Shown here in pieces: positions 1-9,526 of a stretch of 64,000 nt of DNA (positions within the stretch are counted from its first letter, which is position 1; each line of letters starts with the position of its first letter). The stretch is from Stackebrandtia albiflava. GTDB lineage: Bacteria; Actinomycetota; Actinomycetes; Mycobacteriales; Micromonosporaceae. The stretch spans positions 620,001 to 684,000 of the forward strand of contig NZ_VLLL01000006.1 in the NCBI RefSeq assembly GCF_007994225.1, read 5' to 3'. Position numbers and translations under genes: made by a program. Below the pieces are notes generated by a model that worked only from the letters and a program-made list of their open reading frames with translations, was not told the DNA's origin and ran no database searches.

Positions 1-49
1 CGACATGCCTCGAATAGGCCCCTATGTCCGATTTTTCGGCGTCGTATGA

Positions 50-91
50 CCAACCAAGCCGACATTCCGGCCAACCAAGCCGAATTCTCGG
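50..91. repeat. Two-copy 21-bp tandem repeat at the window edge
   Basis: CCAACCAAGCCGA occurs at 50-62 and again at 71-83, each followed by a similar 8-base segment (cattccgg / attctcgg), giving a 21-bp period, two helical turns. Such a layout fits a double binding site for a regulator of a gene beyond the left edge, or downstream sequence of the DUF5685 gene. No gene is visible in 1-114. Confidence 0.45.
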
Positions 92-114
92 GGTCGTTCG
101 TCGTGGACGACGGG

Positions 115-1188
115 TCAGTCGCAGGGGCAGCAGTCGCCGCAGCTGCAACAGTTGCAGTCGCAGCAGTCGCACTTGTGGCAGCAGCCCTGCCGGCTTCTGC
201 GGGACCACGGCCCCTCGAACTTCTCCGAGCAGCAGCACTGACACGTGCACGCGACGACGATCGCCATGCCGCAACCGGCCCAGAAGCCGCGCGGCGCCGG
301 GCGTCCGTGGTCGTGCGGGTGCCCGTGGTGGTGGTGCGTGCCGGGGTACGACTGACGCAACGTGTGTTCGGCGTGGTCGACCAGCAGCGACCGGGCCAGG
401 CCGTCGCCGCCGACTTCGGCGTCGGCCAGCGCCGCGTCGATGTCGGCGATCGCGGCGTGACACAGCCGGTGTGCCTCGGCGGCCGAGGTCTCGGTGACCG
501 TGAGCGGGTTCCACGCTCCGCGCGCGGTGTCACCGTCCAGGTCGGAGACGGCGTCGACCAGGTGCGCCAGACGGCCGAACGCCCGGCCCGCGCGGCTCAT
601 CGGGTCCACGTTGCCGGGTCGTCCGGCGATGACCGCGGTCTGGGCGAACAACGCCGCCGTCGCCTCCTCGGTGGGCGCGGTGACGGCCGTCAACGCGGTC
701 GAGGCCGTCGCCCGAGCCTCCACGAGTCCCTGCCGCCGCACGCCGGCCAGCAGTCCGGCGGAGTCGAAGCCGATGTCGTCCCCGACCCGCAGCGCCCTGG
801 TCTCCAGTCGCCGTGACACCCGTCGGCCGATCCCGGCGACGCTCGGCCGGCGCGCCGGCCCGTCGCCGTCCACGATGTGGTCCTCGATCTTGGCACTGGC
901 CAGCAGTACCGAGGCGACCGCGGCGAGCCGGGCGGCCGTGCCGTGCACCACGGACTTGGTGCGCATGCCCCGCAGTGGGCACGGCCCGGCGGTGCGGCGG
1001 TGTGGGTCGGCCTCGGTCTGGGCCTCCACCAGCGCGGACAGTACGAGGCTGTCGTAGTTCGTCGCCAGCCTCGCCGACTGCCCGAAGTCGTCGCGGAGTG
1101 CGAGGCACAGGCCGCAGAAGTGGGACATCCACTCCTGCCGCATCGGCTCGTCCATCAGCCGGGAACACGGTCGTAGTAGTCCGAACAC
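115..1188 (-). CDS. DUF5685 family protein with Cys-rich tail
   Basis: A 357-residue protein of the actinobacterial DUF5685 family; its function is unknown. The N-terminus (MFGLLRPC..., then CGLC about residues 25-28) and a helical middle part match that family as I know it. The last roughly 52 residues hold 18 cysteines in CC, CxC and CxxC patterns, following a short hydrophobic stretch (GMAIVVA). Such a tail would suit cluster-type metal binding, but that is inference. It starts at ATG 1188 and is followed by no same-strand gene within the window. The upstream CPBP protease gene lies on the same strand 138 bp away. Confidence 0.8.
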   Translation of the reverse strand: MFGLLRPCSRLMDEPMRQEWMSHFCGLCLALRDDFGQSARLATNYDSLVLSALVEAQTEADPHRRTAGPCPLRGMRTKSVVHGTAARLAAVASVLLASAKIEDHIVDGDGPARRPSVAGIGRRVSRRLETRALRVGDDIGFDSAGLLAGVRRQGLVEARATASTALTAVTAPTEEATAALFAQTAVIAGRPGNVDPMSRAGRAFGRLAHLVDAVSDLDGDTARGAWNPLTVTETSAAEAHRLCHAAIADIDAALADAEVGGDGLARSLLVDHAEHTLRQSYPGTHHHHGHPHDHGRPAPRGFWAGCGMAIVVACTCQCCCSEKFEGPWSRRSRQGCCHKCDCCDCNCCSCGDCCPCD

Positions 1189-1326
1189 CGGCGCCTCCGC
1201 GTCGAGGGGGGTCGAGGGGGTGGCGAGTATACGCAGTGGACGCCACGGGCGCCGATGGCCGGAAAGGGCGTAGCCGGGATACGCCGCGGCACCGTCCCGG
1301 GGGAGGGTGCCGTGACGGTCCGGGCG

Positions 1327-2109
1327 TTACAGGACGCCCGTCATGATGGCGATCGGGCCGAGTCCTCCCATCAGCGCGGTGGTGCCCACGTGCATCCAGA
1401 TGGACAGCCGGATGTCCCGGTACCGCCACGCGAGCAGGAACCCCGGGAAGGTGAAGATCAGGCGTGAGACCACGACCCAGGGCGACCAGAAGTGGTAGAC
1501 CGAGAACAGGACGGTGCTGAGGATCGGTGCGCCGACGCGCAGGTGTGCGAGGCGGGGCATCAGGAAGCCGCGGAAGTAGATCTCCTCGATGAGCGGCAGG
1601 GTGACACCGGTGAACGGCAGGCTGATCAACAGGGTCGTGACCATGGTGTCGCGCCCGTTGCCCTCCAGGTAGGTCATGGGGTCCTCACCGATGTCGGCGT
1701 AGGGCAGCCAGGTGAAGAACCCGAACAGGAACTCGTCGATCGGCGGCGTCACGGCGCTGGCGACGATGAGCATCCACAGCAGCAACGGGACGCCCATGGC
1801 GATCACCCTGCCACGGGACAGCGGTCGATCGGTGTACTTCAGGACGCCCCGCAGGCCGAACCTGCCGGTCTGCCTGCGGCCCAGCCACATCAACCCGAGC
1901 AGCAGCGGGTACAGGACGACGACGAGGGCGATCGCCCAGGCCAGGAAGGTCGGGTATCCGACGGCATCGACGACGGGCACGCCTATGACGAAGTAGGCGG
2001 CGACGATCAGCAGGCCGGGGACGAGGTGCAGGGCGATGGACAGCGGCAGCGAGTGCCGGTCGGCCAGCAGGCGCCCGACGATTCCGTGGGGCTTGTGAGT
2101 GGTCTCCAT
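1327..2109 (-). CDS. CPBP family intramembrane protease
   Basis: Polytopic membrane protein of about 260 residues in the CPBP (CAAX protease and bacteriocin-processing, formerly Abi) family, type II. The three family motifs are visible: EExxxR in LPLIEEIYFRGF, FxxxH in FSVYHFW, and the late His in IWMHVGT. These form the glutamic-protease active site inside the membrane. The substrate is unknown; in bacteria such proteins serve in peptide processing or self-immunity. I chose the ATG at 2109 (METTHK...) because the 29 residues before it look non-coding. It may be cotranscribed with the DUF5685 gene downstream. Confidence 0.85.
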   Translation of the reverse strand: METTHKPHGIVGRLLADRHSLPLSIALHLVPGLLIVAAYFVIGVPVVDAVGYPTFLAWAIALVVVLYPLLLGLMWLGRRQTGRFGLRGVLKYTDRPLSRGRVIAMGVPLLLWMLIVASAVTPPIDEFLFGFFTWLPYADIGEDPMTYLEGNGRDTMVTTLLISLPFTGVTLPLIEEIYFRGFLMPRLAHLRVGAPILSTVLFSVYHFWSPWVVVSRLIFTFPGFLLAWRYRDIRLSIWMHVGTTALMGGLGPIAIMTGVL

Positions 2110-2260
2110 GCCCACGACGATGGCCGGGCACGCCGCCACCGCACTGACAGGAGACTGACAGCGCGTGTAAGCGTCACGCGGTGCGGGCTGTCCCACCCCG
2201 GAGGGCGGCGGGTCGGAGCGTTACGCCCAGGACCGTCCACTCACGACGGTGTGGTGGGGC

Positions 2261-5050
2261 TCAGCCGTCCTTGCGCGGGTCGCCGGTCTTCTTCTTCGCC
2301 GTCTTCTTGGCCGCCGCCTTCTTGACCGTCCGGGTGGTGGTCTGCTTCGCCGACTTGCCGGCGGCCGCGGTCTTCTTGGCGGCCTTCTTCGCCGCGGTCT
2401 TCTTGGTCGTCTTCTTCGCCGCGGCCTTGGTGGCCTTCTTCGCGGTGGCCTTCTTGGCAGCCTTCTTCGGCGCGGGCGCCTTCGATCGGCGTTCCGCCAG
2501 CAGTTCTGAGGCGCGGTCGATCGTGATGTCCTCGATGGTGTCGGTCTTCTTCAACGAGGCGTTGGTCTCCCCGTCGGTCGCGTAGGGCCCGAACCGGCCG
2601 TCCTTGATCACGACGTGCAGTTTGGTGGCGGGGTCCTCACCGAGCTCCTTGAGCGGCGGGCGCGCCCGGCCGCGCTGCTTGGGCTGGGCCAACAGCCGCC
2701 TGGCCTCGTCCATCGTGAGTGTGAAGAGCTGGCTCTCGTCGGTGAGCGACCGGTAGTCGCGCTTCTTGACCACGTAGGGGCCGTGCGGTCCCTGACCGGT
2801 GCGGATCTCCTCGCCGTCGTCGTCGACGCCGACCAACCGGGGCAGCGTCAGCAGCCTGACCGCGTCCTCCAGGGTGATCTCGGGGAGCTTCATGTCGGAC
2901 AGCAACGACGCGGACTTCTCACCGCTGACGACGTAGGGGCCGTACCGGCCGGACTTGGCGTACACCGGTTCCCCGGTGTCGGGGTGGTCGCCCAGTTCCC
3001 GTTCCCCCGAGCCGATCTCGTACAGCTCCTCCACCTTCTCCGGTGTCACCTCGTCGGGGGCCATCGACTCCGGAATGGACACCCGTTCGCCGGGTTCGTC
3101 GGCGGGGGCGTCGGGCGCGAACCGTTCGAGATACGGACCGTACTGGCCCACCCTGGCAACCACCCGGCGGTCCTGGTCGTCGGTGAACAACGGGATCGAG
3201 TTGACGCCGCGGGCGTCGATGCGTCCCAACTCCTCGGCGACCAGGTGCTTCAGCCCGCCGGCGGCGGCGACCGAGCCCTCGCCTCCGGCACCGCCGAAGT
3301 AGAAGTCCCGTAGGAAGTTCAGCGCCCGCGCCTCACCGGCGGCGATGTTGTCCAGTTCGGACTCCATGCCGGCGGTGAAGTCGTAGTCCACGAGACGGCC
3401 GAAGTGGTTCTCCATCAACCCGACCACCGCGAACGCCAGGAACGCGGGAATCAGGGCCTGGCCGCGTTTGAACACGTAGCCGCGGTCCTGGATGGTCTGC
3501 ATGATGGACGCGTAGGTGGACGGCCGTCCGATGCCGCGTTCCTCCAGCGCCTTCACCAGCGACGCCTCGGTGTAGCGCGCCGGGGGCTGGGTGCGGTGAC
3601 CGGCCGGGTCGAGCCGGTCGGCGGTGAGTTCCTGGCCGCGTTCGAGTTCCGGCAGGCGGCGTTCGGCGTCGTCGGTCTCGCCCTCGTCGCGTGACTCGAC
3701 GTACGCCTTGAGGAAGCCCGGATCGGTGATCGTCTTGCCCGACGCCCCGAACTCGCACTCCTCGCCGTTGCGTGACGTGGCGGAGATCCGCACCGACACC
3801 GAGTTCCCCACCGCGTCGGTCATCTGGGAGGCGATGGTGCGCCGCCAGATCAGTTCGTAGAGCCGCATGTCCTCCGTGGACAGCTCGTTGGCGAGTTGCT
3901 GCGGGGTGCGGAAGGTGTCGCCGGCGGGCCGGATCGCCTCGTGGGCCTCCTGGGCGTTCTTGACCTTCCGCGAGTAACGGCGGGGTTCGGCGGGGACGTA
4001 CTGCGGACCGTACAGTTCGGCGGCCTGCCGCCGGGCGGCGTTGAGCGCGGTGTCCGACAGGTTCGTCGAGTCGGTACGCATGTACGTGATGTAACCGTTG
4101 TCGTACAGGCGTTGCGCGATGCGCATGGTCTGGGCGCTCGACTGCCGCAGTTTCCGCGACGCCTCCTGTTGGAGCGTCGAGGTGATGAACGGCGCGTATG
4201 GGCGGCGGCGGTACGGTTTGTTCTCGACCCGGCCGACCGTGTAGGGCACTTCGGACAGTCGGGCGGCCAGTCCGCGCGCGCCGGCCTCGTCGAGCTGCAC
4301 GACGCCGGAGCGGGGCCGGCCGGTCTCCGCCTCGAAGTCCTTGCCGGTGGCGACCCGGTCGCCGTCGAAGCTCAGCAGGTTGGCCGCGAACTCGGTACCG
4401 TCGGCGGTGCGCAGGTGCGCGGTGATGCCCCAGTAGTCGGCCGTGACGAAGCGCATCCGGGCGCGTTCCCGCTCCACGACGATCCGCGTGGCCACCGACT
4501 GCACCCGGCCCGCCGACAACCGTGGCCGGACCTTCTTCCACAACACCGGCGACACCTCGTAGCCGTACAGCCGGTCGAGGATGCGACGCGCCTCTTGTGC
4601 GTCCACAAGAGACTGATAGATCTCGCGCGGGTTCGCGACCGCCGCCTCGATCGCGGGCTTGGTGATCTCGTGGAACACCATCCGCTTCACCGGCACCTTC
4701 GGCTTCAGCGTCTCCAGCAGGTGATAGGCGATCGCCTCGCCCTCGCGGTCCTCATCGGTCGCCAGCAGGAGTTCGTCCACCTGTTTGAGGGCGTCCTTGA
4801 GGACCTTGACGTGCGCCTTCCGATCCGGATTGACCACATAGAGCGGAGTGAAGTCGTGTTCGACGTCCACTCCGAGCCGCGCCCACGGCTTCTTGGCGTG
4901 CTCGGCGGGGATCTCCTTGGCGTTGCGCGGCAGATCCCTGATGTGACCCAGGCTCGACTCAACGATGTAGTCGTCACCGAGGTAACCGGCGATGGTCTTG
5001 GCCTTCGCCGGAGACTCGACGATGACCAGGCGTTTGGTGGTAGGAGCCAC
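2261..5050 (-). CDS. topA: DNA topoisomerase I (type IA)
   Basis: Relaxes negative supercoils by cutting and rejoining one strand. Toprim is at the N-terminus (KRLVIVESPAKAKT, then the acidic ATDEDREGEA motif), and the active-site Tyr lies in GYITYMRTDSTNLS. The C-terminus has four GxxGPY-type repeats (QYGPYLE, RYGPYVV, PHGPYVV, RFGPYAT) instead of zinc fingers, then a Lys/Ala-rich tail of about 90 residues typical of actinobacteria and thought to aid DNA binding. At 929 residues the length is usual. The GTG at 5050 (MAPTTKRLV...) is the best start; the frame is open about 55 codons further upstream but that part is not protein-like. tmk does not follow it, unlike in Streptomyces. Confidence 0.97.
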   Translation of the reverse strand: MAPTTKRLVIVESPAKAKTIAGYLGDDYIVESSLGHIRDLPRNAKEIPAEHAKKPWARLGVDVEHDFTPLYVVNPDRKAHVKVLKDALKQVDELLLATDEDREGEAIAYHLLETLKPKVPVKRMVFHEITKPAIEAAVANPREIYQSLVDAQEARRILDRLYGYEVSPVLWKKVRPRLSAGRVQSVATRIVVERERARMRFVTADYWGITAHLRTADGTEFAANLLSFDGDRVATGKDFEAETGRPRSGVVQLDEAGARGLAARLSEVPYTVGRVENKPYRRRPYAPFITSTLQQEASRKLRQSSAQTMRIAQRLYDNGYITYMRTDSTNLSDTALNAARRQAAELYGPQYVPAEPRRYSRKVKNAQEAHEAIRPAGDTFRTPQQLANELSTEDMRLYELIWRRTIASQMTDAVGNSVSVRISATSRNGEECEFGASGKTITDPGFLKAYVESRDEGETDDAERRLPELERGQELTADRLDPAGHRTQPPARYTEASLVKALEERGIGRPSTYASIMQTIQDRGYVFKRGQALIPAFLAFAVVGLMENHFGRLVDYDFTAGMESELDNIAAGEARALNFLRDFYFGGAGGEGSVAAAGGLKHLVAEELGRIDARGVNSIPLFTDDQDRRVVARVGQYGPYLERFAPDAPADEPGERVSIPESMAPDEVTPEKVEELYEIGSGERELGDHPDTGEPVYAKSGRYGPYVVSGEKSASLLSDMKLPEITLEDAVRLLTLPRLVGVDDDGEEIRTGQGPHGPYVVKKRDYRSLTDESQLFTLTMDEARRLLAQPKQRGRARPPLKELGEDPATKLHVVIKDGRFGPYATDGETNASLKKTDTIEDITIDRASELLAERRSKAPAPKKAAKKATAKKATKAAAKKTTKKTAAKKAAKKTAAAGKSAKQTTTRTVKKAAAKKTAKKKTGDPRKDG

Positions 5051-5276
5051 TGCGTCAATCCCACTCGTAGGCTGAAACTGGTAGATACCGATTGTGAAGT
5101 GCGGTTGGCTCTCAAAACTAACGTTTTTCCGGAAACACAGGTCGCGCACCCCACGTACCGGTGCGTATCGCGCCACCCCACACCCGCCGAGCCGGCGGAC
5201 ACACACCAACCGCACTCTATATCCATGGGGGCGTACCGCGCACCGCGTGAGGTAAACACCACGCCCGGCAGCGGCC

Positions 5277-5795
5277 TCACGCGCACTCGGGGGTCGCCGC
5301 GAACGCCTCGCTCAGCTCGGTGGAATCGAGGGCGGCGACCTGCGGGACCGCCGCGTACTCCTCCGACAGGTCGGACATCACCTGAGCCACCTGGTCGTAG
5401 AAGTCCGGCGCCGCCGGGTCCAGGTCGGAGAGCCGGTCGTGCGCGCCCTGGTACGCGTCGCCGGTGGCCGCCAACGAGTCGGCGAAGACCGTCGCGATGT
5501 GGGCGCCGTCGGGTACGTCCGGGACCCCCGCGGCCGTCACCTCCTCGTGCGCGGTCCGGCTGGCCTCGGCGGCACCGGCCAGCAGGTCGAGAAGCTGGTC
5601 ACGGGCCTGTTCGGGAGTGGATTCGGGGTTCATCGCGACGTTGGCGTCGGCGGTGAGTTCGTCGATCTCGGCCTGCCAGGGACGCAGTGCCTCGCAGACC
5701 GCGCCCGCCCACTCCGTCGCCGGTACCTCCCCACCGGAGCAGGCGGCCAGCGACAGTGCCAGGACGCCGGACAGCAGGGCCACACGCATTCGCAT
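5277..5795 (-). CDS. Putative lipoprotein
   Basis: A 172-residue protein with a signal peptide ending in a lipobox (ALSLAACSGG, Cys at about residue 19), so it should be lipid-anchored on the outer face of the membrane. The rest is acidic, helical and Ala-rich, with no catalytic motif that I recognise and few cysteines. It sits between hppA and topA on the same strand, separated from hppA by a strong terminator at 5831-5865, so it is probably transcribed from its own promoter. Function unknown. Confidence 0.85.
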   Translation of the reverse strand: MRMRVALLSGVLALSLAACSGGEVPATEWAGAVCEALRPWQAEIDELTADANVAMNPESTPEQARDQLLDLLAGAAEASRTAHEEVTAAGVPDVPDGAHIATVFADSLAATGDAYQGAHDRLSDLDPAAPDFYDQVAQVMSDLSEEYAAVPQVAALDSTELSEAFAATPECA

Positions 5796-5830
5796 CCCGT
5801 CAGCCTGCCACCGGGGCCGGCCCGGACACG

Positions 5831-5865
5831 CCGGTGGGGCACCCCGAATCGGGGTGCCCCACCGG
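5831..5865 (-). terminator. Strong hairpin terminator after hppA
   Basis: Perfect 16-bp inverted repeat, CCGGTGGGGCACCCCG at 5831-5846 and its complement at 5850-5865, loop AAT. It lies directly downstream of the hppA stop. It has no T-run, as is common for actinobacterial terminators. Confidence 0.85.
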
Positions 5866-5885
5866 TGACTTCGAGGGTGGAGGGG

Positions 5886-8219
5886 TCAGGCGTCGACCTT
5901 CTCCGACTTCTCCACCTCGCCGTCGTCGCTGGTCTCACCGACCATGATCGGCTTGCTGCGGCTCCAGGCCACGGCGCCGACGACCACGAACAACGCCACC
6001 AGCGCGATGCCGTACCGGACCACCGGGTTGGCGTCGTCGCCGTAGGAGAACATCACGATGGCCGGGGCGATCAGCAGCGCGACCAGGTTCATGACCTTGA
6101 TCAGCGGGTTGATGGCCGGGCCGGCGGTGTCCTTGAACGGGTCGCCGACGGTGTCGCCGATGACGGTGGCGTCGTGGGCCTCGGTGCCCTTGCCGCCGTG
6201 CGCCCCGTCCTCGACGGCCTTCTTGGCGTTGTCCCAGGCGCCACCGGAGTTGGCCAGGAAGATCGCCATGAGGACGCCGCACGCGATGGCGCCGGCCAGG
6301 TAGGCGGCCAACGCGCCGACACCGAGCCCGAAACCGACCGCGATGGGAGCCATGACCGCCAGCAGGCCCGGCGTCATGAGTTCACGCTGGGCGTCACGGG
6401 TGCAGATGTCCACGACCCGGCCGTACTCCGGCCGCTGCGAACCGTCCATGATGCCCGGGAACTCCCGGAACTGGCGCCGCACCTCGTACACCACGGCACC
6501 CGCCGACCGCGACACCGCGTTGACCGCGAGCCCGGAGAACAGGAACACGACCGCGGCACCGGTGATGACACCGACGATGTTGGCGGGGTTGGCGAGGTTG
6601 AGCAGGGCGTCGATCGTGACGTCCACCGTGTCGCCCGCCGCCGTCAGCGCCGTCTCCATGGCGATGTTGTACGAGCCGAACAGGGCGGTCGCCGCCAGAA
6701 CGGCGGTGGCGATCGCGATGCCCTTGGTGATGGCCTTGGTGGTGTTGCCGACCGCGTCGAGGTCGGTCAGGGTGCGGGCACCCGCCTCGTCGATGTCGCC
6801 GGACATCTCCGCGATGCCCTGCGCGTTGTCGCTGATCGGGCCGAAGGTGTCCATGGCGACGATGACGCCGACGGTGGTCAGCAGGCCGCAGCCGGCAAGG
6901 GCGATGGCGAACAGCGACACCATGATGGCGCCGCCGCCCAGCAGGTAGGCGCCGAAGACGCCGGCGCCGATGAGCAGCGCCGAGAACACCGCCGACTCGA
7001 AGCCCAGCGAGATGCCGGACAGGATGACGGTGGCCGGGCCGGTGAGCGAGGTCTTGGCGACGTCGCTGACCGGGCGCTTCTCCGGTTCGGTGTAGTAGCC
7101 GGTCAGCGCCATGATGGCGGCGGCCAGCACGATGCCGATGACGACGGCGATGATGGCGACGGCCTGCGGGGTCAGGGCCAGACCCTCGGTGTCGATGTCC
7201 ACGCCCAACGCGCTCCACTCGGCGGGGACCGCCACGAGGATCGCGCCCGCCGACAGGATCGCCGCCACGACGGCGGAGATGAAGAACGCCCGGTTGATGG
7301 CGGTGAGGCCGCTCTTGTCCGAGGCGCGCAGCTTGGTGATGACCACGCCGAGGATGGCGGTGACGATACCGACCGAGCCGATGATCAGCGGCAGCACCAG
7401 GCCGGTGTCGCCGAAGGCGACCTGGCCCAGGATGAGCGACGCGACCAGGGTGACCGCGTAGGACTCGAACAGGTCGGCTGCCATGCCGGCGCAGTCGCCG
7501 ACGTTGTCACCGACGTTGTCGGCGATGGTGGCGGCGTTGCGGGGGTCGTCCTCGGGGATGCCCTGCTCGACCTTGCCGACCAGGTCGGCGCCGACGTCGG
7601 CGGCCTTGGTGAAGATGCCGCCGCCGACCCGCATGAACATGGCGAGCATGGCGGCACCGAACCCGAAGCCCTCGAGAACGGTCGCGGCGTCGCCCTTGTA
7701 GATCATGACGACGAGCGCGGCACCCAGCAGACCCAATCCGACGGTCAGGAAGCCGACCACGCCGCCGGTGCGGAACGCGATCTGCATCGCGCCCGGCCGG
7801 TTGCCGTCGCGGGCGGCCGAGGCGACACGCAGGTTGGCGCGGGTGGCCAGTGACATTCCGGCCCAGCCGATGAAGGCGCTGAATCCGGCGCCGACGATGA
7901 AGAAGGCACTGCGACCCAGTTTGACCATGGTCTCGTTGTCGGTGCCGTGCACCGGCAGCAGCCACAACAAGACGACGGCGACGACGACGAAGATGCCGAG
8001 GGTGCGGAACTGCCGCTTGAGGTACGCCGAGGCGCCCTCCTGGACGGCTCCCGCGATCTCCTGCATCTTCTCGGTGCCCTTGCCGGTGTTCAGCACCGCC
8101 TTCACGAGGGCGGCGGCGAAGCCCAGCGCGATCAACGCCAGCACGATGGCCAAGACCACGTAGCTGATGTTCACATTGACCGCGCTGCCGCCACCGTCGG
8201 CGAGCAACGTAGTAGGCAT
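5886..8219 (-). CDS. hppA: Membrane-bound proton-pumping pyrophosphatase, K+-independent
   Basis: A 777-residue, about 16-helix membrane pyrophosphatase that couples PPi hydrolysis to H+ export. Signature segments are intact: GGGIFTKAADVGADLVGKVE, then PEDDPRNAATIADNVGDN with its Asp cluster, and the late GDTVGDPFKDTAGPAIN. The selectivity site reads GNTTKAITKG, with Lys and Thr where K+-dependent enzymes have Ala and Gly/Ala, so this is the K+-independent class (family knowledge). The gene order bldG / anti-sigma / hppA / topA matches Streptomyces coelicolor. It ends at the strong hairpin at 5831-5865. Confidence 0.97.
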   Translation of the reverse strand: MPTTLLADGGGSAVNVNISYVVLAIVLALIALGFAAALVKAVLNTGKGTEKMQEIAGAVQEGASAYLKRQFRTLGIFVVVAVVLLWLLPVHGTDNETMVKLGRSAFFIVGAGFSAFIGWAGMSLATRANLRVASAARDGNRPGAMQIAFRTGGVVGFLTVGLGLLGAALVVMIYKGDAATVLEGFGFGAAMLAMFMRVGGGIFTKAADVGADLVGKVEQGIPEDDPRNAATIADNVGDNVGDCAGMAADLFESYAVTLVASLILGQVAFGDTGLVLPLIIGSVGIVTAILGVVITKLRASDKSGLTAINRAFFISAVVAAILSAGAILVAVPAEWSALGVDIDTEGLALTPQAVAIIAVVIGIVLAAAIMALTGYYTEPEKRPVSDVAKTSLTGPATVILSGISLGFESAVFSALLIGAGVFGAYLLGGGAIMVSLFAIALAGCGLLTTVGVIVAMDTFGPISDNAQGIAEMSGDIDEAGARTLTDLDAVGNTTKAITKGIAIATAVLAATALFGSYNIAMETALTAAGDTVDVTIDALLNLANPANIVGVITGAAVVFLFSGLAVNAVSRSAGAVVYEVRRQFREFPGIMDGSQRPEYGRVVDICTRDAQRELMTPGLLAVMAPIAVGFGLGVGALAAYLAGAIACGVLMAIFLANSGGAWDNAKKAVEDGAHGGKGTEAHDATVIGDTVGDPFKDTAGPAINPLIKVMNLVALLIAPAIVMFSYGDDANPVVRYGIALVALFVVVGAVAWSRSKPIMVGETSDDGEVEKSEKVDA

Positions 8220-8324
8220 TTATTCTCCTGGAAGTTTCGATCCCCCGGTCGGGCCTGGGGAAACAACCAGCGGAGTGTAACGGCGGCCACTATTCGTCAT
8301 GCTGGCGGTGCGTGACGGATCGGT

Positions 8325-8756
8325 TCAGAGCGGCCAGGCCATCCTGACGACGCTGCCGACGCCGTCGCGGCCCTCGATTACCTGGAGATCGGTGACGAGA
8401 CCGCCCAGCAGGGCGAGTGCGACCTCTTCGGTCAGGGTGTCCTCGTCGGTGGTCTTCCCGGTCAGCTCCTCCGCCTCGACGGCGGAAGTGCGCAGCGTGT
8501 TGCGCGTAACCGGGGCGAAATCGGCAACTTCGGCCACGAAACTCGCACCAATGGTCAACTCCATCCGCACCAGTTCCCGAACCCCGAAGCGGCGGTGACG
8601 GGCGACCGCCCGCGAACACGCCTCACCCGCCGCCTGCCGCACCTCCGACAGCAGTTCGTTGGGCAGCGGCGCCCGCTGGGCCACCGAGGCCGCCACGAGG
8701 CGGGCGGTGCGTACGTGAACCGGCGCCGGGGTGAAACCGAAGCGGACGACCGGCAT
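8325..8756 (-). CDS. Anti-sigma-type ATP-binding protein next to bldG
   Basis: A 143-residue protein with the GHKL/HATPase-like anti-sigma fold. Residues 35-70 (LLSEVRQAAGEACSRAVARHRR) resemble the N-box helix of RsbW-type kinases, but the later glycine-rich ATP box is weak, ending in GRDGVGSVVRMAW. It starts at ATG 8756, 3 bp after the bldG stop, so the two are one transcription unit. In Streptomyces the equivalent gene next to bldG encodes the presumed partner anti-sigma factor. The partner role here is inferred from that synteny. Confidence 0.85.
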   Translation of the reverse strand: MPVVRFGFTPAPVHVRTARLVAASVAQRAPLPNELLSEVRQAAGEACSRAVARHRRFGVRELVRMELTIGASFVAEVADFAPVTRNTLRTSAVEAEELTGKTTDEDTLTEEVALALLGGLVTDLQVIEGRDGVGSVVRMAWPL

Positions 8757-8759
8757 GCC

Positions 8760-9089
8760 TCAGCCGTCCGTGGGAAGTTGCGGCCTGATGTCGAACACCT
8801 TTTGCAGGCCGGTCAGTTGGAAGATCTTCAGCATCTGTTCCCGGGCGCAGACGATGATGAGGCTGCCTCCTACTTCACGCAGTCGTCGTAGCGTGCCGAT
8901 GAAAACCCCGAGGCCCGTCGAGTCGCAGAAGTCGACCCCGTTGACGTCGATGGCCAGCCGGGTCACCCCTTCGGCGAGCAGTTCGGTCAGGTATCCGCGC
9001 AGTTGAGGAGCGGTGTACATGTCGATCTCGCCGGTGACCGAGACGACGGTGAGCTCACCGGCCGTCGCGGTACTCAGGATCAGGTCCAT
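8760..9089 (-). CDS. bldG: Anti-anti-sigma factor BldG
   Basis: A 109-residue STAS-domain protein close in sequence to Streptomyces BldG, which controls development and antibiotic production through a phosphorylation switch. The phosphorylatable Ser lies in VDFCDSTGLGVF, the classical SpoIIAA-type motif. The start MDLILSTATAG at ATG 9089 aligns with the BldG start; an upstream in-frame ATG at 9119 would add 10 residues. It is followed by the anti-sigma-type gene after 3 bp. Regulation upstream lies in the 9090-9526 gap. Confidence 0.93.
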   Translation of the reverse strand: MDLILSTATAGELTVVSVTGEIDMYTAPQLRGYLTELLAEGVTRLAIDVNGVDFCDSTGLGVFIGTLRRLREVGGSLIIVCAREQMLKIFQLTGLQKVFDIRPQLPTDG

Positions 9090-9526
9090 CGCTGCCACCA
9101 CCCTGCCATAGGTCGTCATCGGACGACTGACAGCTTAAAGGTTGCCACCCCGCCCGGCCGAACCGCCAGCGCCGTGTCCCCTCTGGCGGGGCCGGTCACG
9201 TCACGGCTACCAGCTTCCTCCCAGGTTCGGCTAAGCCGACGCACAGAATCATGGGGCATGGTCATCGGTCACAGCCCCGGAAAGCGAGAACCGGGGCTGA
9301 CGAGCTCGTGACACACGTGGCTACGGCCTTTCAGGGGCTTCGGCCGAACGGGCCTCCGACGGATACCCGGCTCCCCGTCGGCGGCCCGGCTCGGTCCCGG
9401 ACCGCTCTCCCACCGCGACGACTCGCGGCGTCACCGGAGACCTGCGGACCTCCAGGACTTCCGCCCGCACCCTCCGAACGACACGACCACCGGTCGCCCA
9501 GGACGCGCCCGGCAAGACGCGCGCCC
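9090..9526. other. Intergenic region upstream of bldG
   Basis: No credible gene. It holds the bldG 5' region and, at 9273-9298, the terminator of the helicase-associated gene that ends at 9527. I see no clear -35/-10 pair. Open frames crossing it lack protein character. Confidence 0.6.
9273..9298 (-). terminator. Hairpin terminator
   Basis: AGCCCCGG at 9273-9280 pairs perfectly with CCGGGGCT at 9291-9298, with a 10-base A/G-rich loop. It lies downstream of the minus-strand gene ending at 9527. Confidence 0.7.

Noticed and set aside
3896..5656. 586-codon open frame on the plus strand
   Set aside because: Antisense to topA; no domain or RBS.
5439..7853. 804-codon open frame on the plus strand
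   Set aside because: It lies antisense to the well-supported hppA and has a Gly/Asp/Arg/Gln-heavy shadow composition.
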